This document shows, piece by piece, positions 43,437-50,440 of a stretch of 64,000 nucleotides of DNA. The notes beneath the pieces are model-generated. The model was not told the origin of the DNA. It worked only from the letters and a program-made list of their open reading frames with translations, and made no database searches. The position numbers and the translations under genes were made by a program. Each line of letters begins with the position of its first letter. Positions within the stretch are counted from its first letter, which is position 1. This stretch comes from UBA8516 sp035455245 (GTDB lineage Archaea; Thermoproteota; Nitrososphaeria; Nitrososphaerales; Nitrosopumilaceae), in contig DATIFN010000020.1 in the NCBI GenBank assembly GCA_035455245.1, positions 5,344 to 69,343 on the forward strand, given 5' to 3'.

Positions 43437-44281
43437 GCTCCGGATTATCGATCCTTTACGACACCATCCGGTGGGAAGAAAAAGCTCTCCTCGAATCTGC
43501 AAAAAAGAAGGGAGTCAATGTACAGATGGTTGATTGTAAGAATTTGTTTGTAAATTTGGACAAGACTAAAGAAAATTTTGGAACAGTGATACAGCGATGT
43601 GTAAGTTATTATCGAAGCCTACACTCGACTGCAGCACTTGAAGGAAAAGGGATCACTGTGATAAATTCTTTGAATACAAGCATCTTTGCAGGAAACAAAT
43701 TGTTTACTCATATGCTTTTGCAAAAATATGGAGTTCCCACTCCATTTAGTACAGTTGCATTTTCTGAAGAAGCCGCAATGCAAGCTTTAAATGCCAATGG
43801 ATATCCGATGGTTTTAAAACCAACAGTTGGAAGCTGGGGGAGGATGATCGCATTGTTAAAAGATAACGATTCTGCAGAAGGAATAATGGAAAGTAGGGAA
43901 AGAATGTATCCAATTTACCAAGTATATTACCTTGAAGAATTTGTTCAAAGACCGCCACGCGACATCAGAGCAATAATGGTAGGAGACAAAGTTGTTGCAG
44001 CAATCTACAGATATTCTGGAGACGGACAATGGAAAACAAACATGGCACTTGGTGGAAAAGCAGAGGAATGTAAGGTTACAAAAGAGATGGAGGATATTTG
44101 TATAAAAGCAAAAAACGCAGTACAAGGGCAGATAGTTGGAGTAGACCTAATGGAAAGTAAAGAAAATGGTCTAGTTGTGCATGAAGTAAACAATACAACA
44201 GAATACAAAAATACTGTCAGAGTTACAAGTGTGGATATTCCAGCATTAATGATAGATTATGCCTTAACATTGAGAAAATAA
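43433..44281 (+). CDS. lysX: LysW ATP-grasp ligase, lysine-branch type (LysX-like)
   Basis: Couples alpha-aminoadipate (inferred) to a LysW carrier. The 282-residue ATP-grasp protein has KPTVGSWGRMIALLKDND, RPPRDIRAIMVGDKVVAA, VVHEVNNTTEYKNTVRV and a following VDIPALMI, close to bacterial LysX (NHTxEFKN, then GVDIP). Position after homocitrate synthase supports the lysine branch. The start is the GTG at 43433, overlapping the stop of the EDWGQ carrier, so the two are translationally coupled. Confidence 0.88.
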   Translation: MSSGLSILYDTIRWEEKALLESAKKKGVNVQMVDCKNLFVNLDKTKENFGTVIQRCVSYYRSLHSTAALEGKGITVINSLNTSIFAGNKLFTHMLLQKYGVPTPFSTVAFSEEAAMQALNANGYPMVLKPTVGSWGRMIALLKDNDSAEGIMESRERMYPIYQVYYLEEFVQRPPRDIRAIMVGDKVVAAIYRYSGDGQWKTNMALGGKAEECKVTKEMEDICIKAKNAVQGQIVGVDLMESKENGLVVHEVNNTTEYKNTVRVTSVDIPALMIDYALTLRK

Positions 44282-44284
44282 GAA

Positions 44285-45415
44285 TTGGACTCTTCAATTA
44301 CCATAACACCGAGGTTTTCAGTAAAGATGCTTGAGAAGGCACTCAGACTTTATACTCCTTCACTTTCCGAAAAACCCTTTGCGGAATTTTTGGCGGACAA
44401 ATGTGATGATTTAGGTTTTGAAAACATACGCATCGATGAAGTTGGAAACCTCATTGCAACAAAAGGTTCTGGTTCTCCCAAGATACTTTTGTGCGGTCAT
44501 ATGGATACCGTTCCTGGTAAGATCAAAGTCAAAAATGATAATGGATTTCTTTATGGTCGCGGTGCATCTGATGCAAAAGCTCCTCTCATGGCCATGCTTC
44601 TTGCCGCAGCGGCTATGCAGAACCATACTGGAACTGTGGTTTTTGCAGCTGTGGTAGATGAAGAAGGAAATGCGACAGGAATTAAGAGTCTTGTAAAACA
44701 AAAGATTGATATCGATTATGCAATTTTTGGTGAACCAAGCGGTATTAGAAACATCACTATTGCTTACAAGGGAAGAATTGCTATCAATCTTAAAGTAAAT
44801 GTAGGAAATAGTGCACATGCAAGTGCGCCATGGCTTGCAAAAAATGCCATTGATGAGACATTTGTGTTTATTAGTGCATTAAAAAATGCGTTAGAAGCAA
44901 ATCAATCAAGCAAACCAAAAGGAATGTTACTTACAGCAACTCTCACAGAGATAAAGGGTGGAACTAGCCACAATGTGACAGCAGTAGAGTGTGATGCAGT
45001 AATGGATATCAGAATTCCAGTAGATATGAACTGTAAATCTGTTGGAGAGAAGATAGAAACTACAGTTCAAGAAGTCGCAAAAAAACAAGGAGTCAGTGCA
45101 TTTTATTCCGTATTAGATGAAACAGAACCATTTGAAGCTCCACACGACTCTCCACTTGTTAGAGCTTTAACATTGGGTGTAATTGATGTAGAAAAAACAA
45201 GACCTCAACTAATTCGTAAAACAGGAACTGGTGACATGAACATAATTGGAAATTCATTAAACATTCCTGTGGTAACTTATGGCCCAGGCGATCCACATGC
45301 ATCACATACAATTGACGAACGGGTTTCAATTGATGAGTTTCTTAGAAGCATCGAGGTTTTCAAGAATATGATGTATCATCTGAAGAGATTGCACGTAAAA
45401 CCAAAAACCGCGTAA
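44285..45415 (+). CDS. lysK: LysW-lysine/ornithine hydrolase (LysK, M20 family)
   Basis: Releases lysine or ornithine from the carrier. The 376-residue M20 zinc peptidase has LCGHMDTVPG, YGRGASDAKAPL with the bridging Asp, VVDEEGNATG with the catalytic Glu pair, and a dimerisation domain (about 170-285). The start is a TTG at 44285, three bases after lysX. It completes the shared set of enzymes (lysZ, lysY, lysJ, lysK). Confidence 0.92.
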   Translation: MDSSITITPRFSVKMLEKALRLYTPSLSEKPFAEFLADKCDDLGFENIRIDEVGNLIATKGSGSPKILLCGHMDTVPGKIKVKNDNGFLYGRGASDAKAPLMAMLLAAAAMQNHTGTVVFAAVVDEEGNATGIKSLVKQKIDIDYAIFGEPSGIRNITIAYKGRIAINLKVNVGNSAHASAPWLAKNAIDETFVFISALKNALEANQSSKPKGMLLTATLTEIKGGTSHNVTAVECDAVMDIRIPVDMNCKSVGEKIETTVQEVAKKQGVSAFYSVLDETEPFEAPHDSPLVRALTLGVIDVEKTRPQLIRKTGTGDMNIIGNSLNIPVVTYGPGDPHASHTIDERVSIDEFLRSIEVFKNMMYHLKRLHVKPKTA

Positions 45416-45446
45416 GCTCAAAATAACCAACTTATCAATCGTGATT

Positions 45447-46493
45447 ATGTTATGGTTTGTTGGTCTGGGTATTTCTGGTCCGAATGGATTTAGTTCTGAG
45501 GCCATAAAGGTTCTCAAAAATGCTGATCTTGTTTATTTAGAAGTCTTTACTAGTCCAATTAAAAAATCAGAGATAGTAGAGATCAAAAAGATCGTAAAAG
45601 GAGAGTTTAAAACAGCACAAAGATGGTTCGTTGAGGACGGGAAGGGGATTCTTACAGAAGCCAAAAAGAGAAACGTCGTACTGCTTTCATATGGAGATCC
45701 TTACATTGCTACCACCCACATTGAACTGAGGACAAGAGCAATAACAGAAAAGATCAAAACCAAAACAATTCATGCTGCCTCTGCAATTACATCGCTGATT
45801 GGGGAATGTGGCCTTCATTTTTACAAGATTGGCAAGGTTGTCACCCTTATGAAAGAACAGCAATCCGCTTCCAGTGTGTACTATACCCTTTATGATAACT
45901 TAGTAGCTGGGAATCACACCATTATAATTTTAGAATTCAATTATGATGCCAAATTTTTCTTAAATCCAAAGGATGCTTTTCTTAGTTTACTTTTGGTGGA
46001 AAGTGAACAAAAAAGAAATGTTTTTACTGATTCAATTTTTGCAATAGTTGCATCAAGGATAGGTACAAAAAATCAAAAAATAATTGCAGGAAAAATTTCA
46101 AATCTTAAAAATATTGATTTCGGAAAACCACCACACACAATAATTATTCCAGGTAGATTACACTTCACAGAATCTGATGCATTAAAAGTTTTAGCGCAAT
46201 TTCTTGATGAGCCGTTTGATAATTCTTCACGAATTCAAAAAATTTCTGAACAAATGATACAAAAATACATTCCAAAAGCAAGAAAAGCCCTTGAAGAAGT
46301 AACAAATCGTTTCAAAGATGATAAAAGCCTCAAATCAGTTTTAGAAAATGCCGAACTGTATCTTGATGATGCGGAAAAATTCCAAAGCCAAGGAAAAGAA
46401 GAGCTTGCTGTTTTAAGTGTAGGGTATGCTGAGGGACTTATCGATGCCTTACGTTTTTCAAAAGGCATAGATCCTTGGGCACAGAGTTTATAG
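45447..46493 (+). CDS. dphB: diphthine synthase fused to a DUF357 domain
   Basis: Residues 1 to about 262 are a normal diphthine synthase, the SAM methyltransferase that modifies His of aEF-2: LWFVGLGISGPNGFSSEA, LLSYGDPYIATTH, and a C-terminal PHTIIIPGRLHFTE. Residues about 265-348 add a helical hairpin (KARKALEEVTNRFKDDK, AELYLDDAEKFQSQGKEEL, VGYAEGLIDALRF) matching DUF357, which is usually a separate small gene. The start is the ATG at 45447, with a GTG two codons earlier as alternative. The FAD synthase gene follows. Confidence 0.88.
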   Translation: MLWFVGLGISGPNGFSSEAIKVLKNADLVYLEVFTSPIKKSEIVEIKKIVKGEFKTAQRWFVEDGKGILTEAKKRNVVLLSYGDPYIATTHIELRTRAITEKIKTKTIHAASAITSLIGECGLHFYKIGKVVTLMKEQQSASSVYYTLYDNLVAGNHTIIILEFNYDAKFFLNPKDAFLSLLLVESEQKRNVFTDSIFAIVASRIGTKNQKIIAGKISNLKNIDFGKPPHTIIIPGRLHFTESDALKVLAQFLDEPFDNSSRIQKISEQMIQKYIPKARKALEEVTNRFKDDKSLKSVLENAELYLDDAEKFQSQGKEELAVLSVGYAEGLIDALRFSKGIDPWAQSL

Positions 46494-46531
46494 ATGAAAA
46501 GAGAATACGAAACCTTGTTTTGGTGATATAA

Positions 46532-47149
46532 TTGGATGCCCTGGATAAAGAGATAATATCAGCGTTGTATGTTTCCTCGATTTCAGGTGAGAATGCCATC
46601 TCAATAATTAGAAAAAAACTTCCTGTTAATACTGATCACCTAAATGCAAAGATAGAATCCTTCGTAAAAATGGGAATTGTCGAATCCGATAAAAAAACAT
46701 TGACAGACCTTGGAAGATCAGCGATAAGAGTAGTTCTTGCGGGCGGAGTGTTCGATATTATACATCCTGGACACATCCACACACTAAGAGCCGCCAAAGC
46801 TTTGGGGAATGTGTTAATAGTGGTTATAGCGACTGATGAAACAGCCCAAAAGATGAAGCACAGATTACCTCTTCACAATATGGGGCTACGACGAGATCTC
46901 GTGAAATCTCTATTGATGGTAGATTATGCCATGGTAGGACATGAAGGAGATATTTTCAAAACAGTAGCTCTTGTAAAACCAGACATCATCGCATTAGGCT
47001 ATGACCAGATCCATCAGGAAAAATTCATTACCGATGGTTGTAAAAAAATTAATGTCAATGCAAGCATAGCAAGATTACAGTCTCCTATCCCTGACATAAA
47101 AAGTTCAAAGATAGAAAGTGAATACGGCGAATCAATTTATAGAATTTAG
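46532..47149 (+). CDS. ribL: wHTH domain fused to RibL-type FAD synthase
   Basis: Transfers AMP (or CMP) to FMN to make FAD. Residues about 68-205 are a cytidylyltransferase-like nucleotidyltransferase with GGVFDIIHPGHIHTL (HxGH) and ATDETAQKMKHR. Residues 1-65 form a winged-helix-like extension not needed for catalysis. The start is a TTG at 46532. It converges on a small Zn-ribbon gene with a three-base overlap, and the riboflavin kinase that supplies FMN lies just beyond it. Glycerol-phosphate or other cytidylyltransferase activity is the main alternative. Confidence 0.82.
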   Translation: MDALDKEIISALYVSSISGENAISIIRKKLPVNTDHLNAKIESFVKMGIVESDKKTLTDLGRSAIRVVLAGGVFDIIHPGHIHTLRAAKALGNVLIVVIATDETAQKMKHRLPLHNMGLRRDLVKSLLMVDYAMVGHEGDIFKTVALVKPDIIALGYDQIHQEKFITDGCKKINVNASIARLQSPIPDIKSSKIESEYGESIYRI

Positions 47150-47316
47150 ATTCTTTTTTGGCTTTCGCAAATAGGGCATTTTAGACCGTTTGTTTTAACA
47201 CCACATTTTTTACACTTTAGCGAAACGTAATCATTTTTTGAAGATTTCATTATTTTGTAGATAAGTGCACTAGTGATTAAAACTCCCGAGGCAATTCCAA
47301 TCCATATTAAAACCAT
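47146..47316 (-). CDS. membrane-anchored mini Zn-ribbon protein, 56 aa
   Basis: The protein starts MVLIWIGIASGVLITSALIY, a single membrane helix, and continues to a CKKC and CPIC zinc ribbon (SLKCKKCGVKTNGLKCPICE). The ATG is at 47316 and the TAA at 47146-47148, overlapping the convergent FAD synthase stop by three bases. I do not recognise a named family; a tail-exposed zinc knuckle on a membrane helix suggests a protein or RNA contact at the inner face of the membrane. Confidence 0.7.
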   Translation of the reverse strand: MVLIWIGIASGVLITSALIYKIMKSSKNDYVSLKCKKCGVKTNGLKCPICESQKRI

Positions 47317-47360
47317 ATCAAATGATAGGTCTTAGGCCAATAACTACCTTGAGATTTTGA

Positions 47361-48044
47361 CTATGAAGAAATGGGTATTCTGATGGATATTGGTGACCCA
47401 CTTGAAAGTTTTGCGGCCTTTTTGATATTTGTATGTGAAATCAGTTCCAGTATAGAATCGTCATAATGCGTTCGTTCTAAAGTTATGAGCATGCCATCAA
47501 CCGAGTTGTTGATTTTTGCAGGATAACATTTTACCCACCCATAAGTCCGCTTTCCATCAGAAAAACCATTAATTCTAATTCCATCATGTGCTTCAAGCTC
47601 ATGTTTTGCTTCAACAAATTTTTTGTCTTTCAATTTGACATTTAGTGTTCCTGGAAATGGAATATAACCAAGTTTTGATTTAAATTGTTTGGTATATCCC
47701 TTCATTGCCATGTAATAGGCACCTTCACCCATCCCAGAAATTATGTGTCCTGTAAATTCAATATAAGATGGGGCAGAATCTAAGCTTGATTTTAAAATAG
47801 CAAATAACTTTACCATTTCTGCATGTCCTTTTGATGTGATTCTAACTGAGAATTTTTGTCCATTCCTCATTCGTTCAATATATCCATCTCGTTCTAATTC
47901 CAAAAGATGTTTTGATGCAGCCTGTTGTGATCTTTGAATACTTTTTCCAAGGGATGATGTCGTTACAGAAACGAAGTTGTGTCTTGCACCTTTTGTTAAC
48001 AGTTCGGCAAGAGTTAGTACGTGCTGAACCTTAAGGTCTGCCAT
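47361..48044 (-). CDS. ribK: CTP-dependent riboflavin kinase with N-terminal HTH
   Basis: Makes FMN from riboflavin, using CTP in archaea. The 227 residues have an N-terminal MarR-like winged helix (SSLGKSIQRSQQAASKHLLELERDGYI) and a C-terminal DUF120 barrel (FTGHIISGMGEGAYYM, LGYIPFPGTLNVKL). The HTH may make it its own regulator; this is inference. It pairs with the FAD synthase across the convergent boundary and is eight bases downstream of dnaG. Confidence 0.92.
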   Translation of the reverse strand: MADLKVQHVLTLAELLTKGARHNFVSVTTSSLGKSIQRSQQAASKHLLELERDGYIERMRNGQKFSVRITSKGHAEMVKLFAILKSSLDSAPSYIEFTGHIISGMGEGAYYMAMKGYTKQFKSKLGYIPFPGTLNVKLKDKKFVEAKHELEAHDGIRINGFSDGKRTYGWVKCYPAKINNSVDGMLITLERTHYDDSILELISHTNIKKAAKLSSGSPISIRIPISS

Positions 48045-48051
48045 TAAAGAA

Positions 48052-49194
48052 TTAAGCTACACCGAGGTCTGTAAATGTTTTGAGAATAAGACCATCCGTG
48101 TTTTTGAGATTGGCTATTCTGTGACCAATAACACACTCTATTCCTGCCTGTTTTGCAGCATCGATGAGTCTTTGAGTTATGATGCCATCAAGAACGAGGT
48201 ATTTTATTCCAGACCCCGTTGAGAGTTTTCCCACAACCTCACTTACAGGTACTTTGAAGAGTTCATTTACACCATCATCAAGTGCAACAGCCTCAAGAGA
48301 TTCATTTAGATTTTCAAAGACTTTTTTTGCCACATTTGCAATAGGTTCATCTTTTGGATCTTTAAGTAAAGGTTTTGCAGTCTCCTTTTTCATGTCTTCT
48401 GCAGTTTCCTTTAGTATGTCTGCAATCTGTTGTGGAGTAAGCTCTTCAACCTCAACACCTTCTGGTGCACGGTGAACCACGTCGACATTAACCATTGCCT
48501 TGAGTTCTTTTAGTATAAATCCGCCAGCCCTATCACCATCCAAGAATGCCACCACTTTTGATTTGGAGTTGCAGAGTTCTTTTATAGATTCATCTATTCT
48601 TGCGCCTTCAATTGCAAGTGCGTTATCAAAACCGGCTCGTAACAGGTTTATGACATCAGCTCTTCCTTCAACCAAAATTATCCAAGGAGAGTCGAACACC
48701 CCAGAACCACATGCTAGTTTTTCTCTTCCAAATGTTGTGAGTTTGCCAGTACCGCCCTCTGAAACATCCTTCAACATCTCTTCTCCTTCACTGATGGTTT
48801 TTGTGGACCATTTTTGGACAATTGCTTTTGCCCTATCTACTATTTCTTTTTTCTTTGCTGATCTTATGTCGTCAATTGCTTCTAGTTTAAAATGGGCAAC
48901 AAAAGGACCAACTTTGTCGATACTTTCTATTGCGGCGGCAATAAGGGCAGCGGTTGTAATGTCGGTGCTCATAGGCAACAATGCATCTCCTTTTGTTTGA
49001 GTAGACGTGGCAGTAGTGTTAACTTCTATCCGGCCAACCTTCGAAACTTTTTGAAGTTCGTTTAGGTTCATCTCTGGTCCCAACAGTCCCTCTGTCTGAC
49101 CGAAAATTGCACCTATTATGTCGGCCTTTTCAACCAATCCATCGACGTCAAAGCTGAGCTTAACGTGATACTTGACAATTCCTGTACTTGGCAA
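48052..49194 (-). CDS. dnaG: archaeal DnaG primase-like Toprim protein
   Basis: A 380-residue archaeal DnaG, found with the exosome and in primase roles. It starts GIVKYHVKLSFDVDGLVEKAD, has the Toprim core (IILVEGRADVINLLRAG with Glu, and VVAFLDGDRAGGF with the DxD metal pair), and a charged linker before a C-terminal domain. The length is usual for archaeal DnaG. The start is a TTG at 49194. A stand-alone Toprim gene lies just upstream. Confidence 0.93.
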   Translation of the reverse strand: MPSTGIVKYHVKLSFDVDGLVEKADIIGAIFGQTEGLLGPEMNLNELQKVSKVGRIEVNTTATSTQTKGDALLPMSTDITTAALIAAAIESIDKVGPFVAHFKLEAIDDIRSAKKKEIVDRAKAIVQKWSTKTISEGEEMLKDVSEGGTGKLTTFGREKLACGSGVFDSPWIILVEGRADVINLLRAGFDNALAIEGARIDESIKELCNSKSKVVAFLDGDRAGGFILKELKAMVNVDVVHRAPEGVEVEELTPQQIADILKETAEDMKKETAKPLLKDPKDEPIANVAKKVFENLNESLEAVALDDGVNELFKVPVSEVVGKLSTGSGIKYLVLDGIITQRLIDAAKQAGIECVIGHRIANLKNTDGLILKTFTDLGVA

Positions 49195-49283
49195 TTCATA
49201 ATCCTCTTAATTTTTGATCAGTTTCTTTTCTTAAAGGGCGGATATAAGTGCTTATGGTTATTTTTGAATGATATAATCAGATC

Positions 49284-49673
49284 TCATTCAAGGGATTCGT
49301 ACCTCGAAAGATCTTCTATATGTCTTATTTTTCCCTTCGTTATCATAGTAAGCTTTCGCCTAAAGGTGAGATCAATTCTGATCCGGTGTTCAAGTTGGGA
49401 GATTATTTTACTTGTAAGATACCTCCCCTTTCGATCAAGATCAAGTAAGGGTATGAGCACTTTATACGAATCCATAGAATCAGCAAACTTGGCCAGCCCC
49501 TTAAAACTATGAAATTCGCATATATTCCCAGAAAATCCAAGTTTCTTCATAGCTGCAGAGTCACGTTTTCCTTCAACAACAACCATGCTCTCTTTTTTTG
49601 AGTTTAGTGAAGTTATAAAATTTTTTAGTCCATCAATTTCAGATGTGGTTATTTTCATGTGGCTAATTGGCAT
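49284..49673 (-). CDS. stand-alone Toprim-domain protein
   Basis: A 129-residue protein that is essentially a Toprim domain: SMVVVEGKRDSAAMKKLGF (catalytic-type Glu) and VLIPLLDLDRKGRYLTSKI (DxD). Small archaeal Toprim proteins of this kind resemble RNase M5-like enzymes. I start it at the ATG at 49673, because a TATA-like box (minus strand, about 49691-49705) lies about 26 bases before it; the longer frame to 49733 would run into the divergent gene. It sits 89 bases upstream of dnaG on the same strand. Confidence 0.8.
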   Translation of the reverse strand: MPISHMKITTSEIDGLKNFITSLNSKKESMVVVEGKRDSAAMKKLGFSGNICEFHSFKGLAKFADSMDSYKVLIPLLDLDRKGRYLTSKIISQLEHRIRIDLTFRRKLTMITKGKIRHIEDLSRYESLE

Positions 49674-49690
49674 TTCAGATATTAAGTAGT

Positions 49691-49705
49691 TTTTAGATAT
49701 ATGCA
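49691..49705 (-). promoter_or_regulatory. TATA-like box of the Toprim gene
   Basis: TGCATATATCTAAAA on the minus strand, about 26 bases before the ATG at 49673. It overlaps the 5' end of the divergent amidotransferase frame. Confidence 0.45.
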
Positions 49706-49709
49706 AAAG

Positions 49710-50399
49710 ATGACAGATATACTTGTACTTCAAAATGCAAAATACGAAGGACTATCAGGTCTTAGCAGACTCTTAGAAGAAGACGGTTTTAGAACAAAAA
49801 TTGTCTTTTCCAAGAAAGAAAAAATTCCGACCGAGGACTATTCCGCAGCGATAATTTTAGGAGCACCAGAGAGTGCAAATGATGATCTGGATTATCTTAA
49901 AGATGAAATGACTTTGATACGAAGATTGGTGGAAAAAGAGATACCTGTTCTTGGAATATGCCTAGGTTCCCAACTTATTGCAAAGGCTTTTGGGGCCAAA
50001 GTATACAAAGGAAAAGTAAAGGAGATTGGAATTTACCATGACATTGAGTTTGACAATCAATCAAAATCAGCCATTTTTTCAGGGATTAATAGTCCAGCAA
50101 CAGTTTTTCATTGGCACGGAGACACATTTGATCTTCCCCAAAATGCATTAAGACTCGCTCATTCAAAAGATTATCAAAACCAAGCATTTCAGAAAGGAAG
50201 TGCTGTAGGAGTCCAGTTCCATCTTGAAGTAACTGAAGACACTATCAGATTGTGGCTTGAAAAATCAAAAAATGAGCTATGTCAGGTTCCCTACATTGAT
50301 CCTGACCAGATAATCAGAGAGATTCCTCAACATATCCAAGAAATACAGAATAACATGAAAACCTTTTATCGTAATTTTAAGGCGGAATACAATCTTTGA
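49710..50399 (+). CDS. class I glutamine amidotransferase-like protein
   Basis: A 229-residue GATase1-fold protein with the full triad: nucleophile Cys in LGICLGSQLIAKAFG, then His and Glu in GVQFHLEVTEDTIRLW. An HWHGDTFDLP loop is as in the GMP-synthase-like/GuaA-related lone amidotransferases. No acceptor domain is attached; the substrate is unknown. An ATG three codons upstream (49701) is also possible; 49710 fits a TATA-like GATATTAAG about 30 bases before it. It is divergent from the Toprim gene. Confidence 0.8.
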   Translation: MTDILVLQNAKYEGLSGLSRLLEEDGFRTKIVFSKKEKIPTEDYSAAIILGAPESANDDLDYLKDEMTLIRRLVEKEIPVLGICLGSQLIAKAFGAKVYKGKVKEIGIYHDIEFDNQSKSAIFSGINSPATVFHWHGDTFDLPQNALRLAHSKDYQNQAFQKGSAVGVQFHLEVTEDTIRLWLEKSKNELCQVPYIDPDQIIREIPQHIQEIQNNMKTFYRNFKAEYNL

Positions 50400-50405
50400 C
50401 AAAAG

Positions 50406-50415
50406 TTTAATATAA
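50406..50415 (+). promoter_or_regulatory. TATA box of the 3-hydroxypropionyl-CoA synthetase gene
   Basis: TTTAATATAA centred about 30 bases before the ATG at 50441. It starts the transcription unit that includes the enoyl-CoA hydratase gene. Confidence 0.55.
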
Positions 50416-50440
50416 TGACTGTTAGACTTTTCGATCTGTT

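Noticed and set aside
49710..50399. The amidotransferase as the deamidase for the EDWGQ carrier
   Set aside because: Only general chemistry and distance link them; the genes are 6 kb apart in different transcription units. Not claimed.
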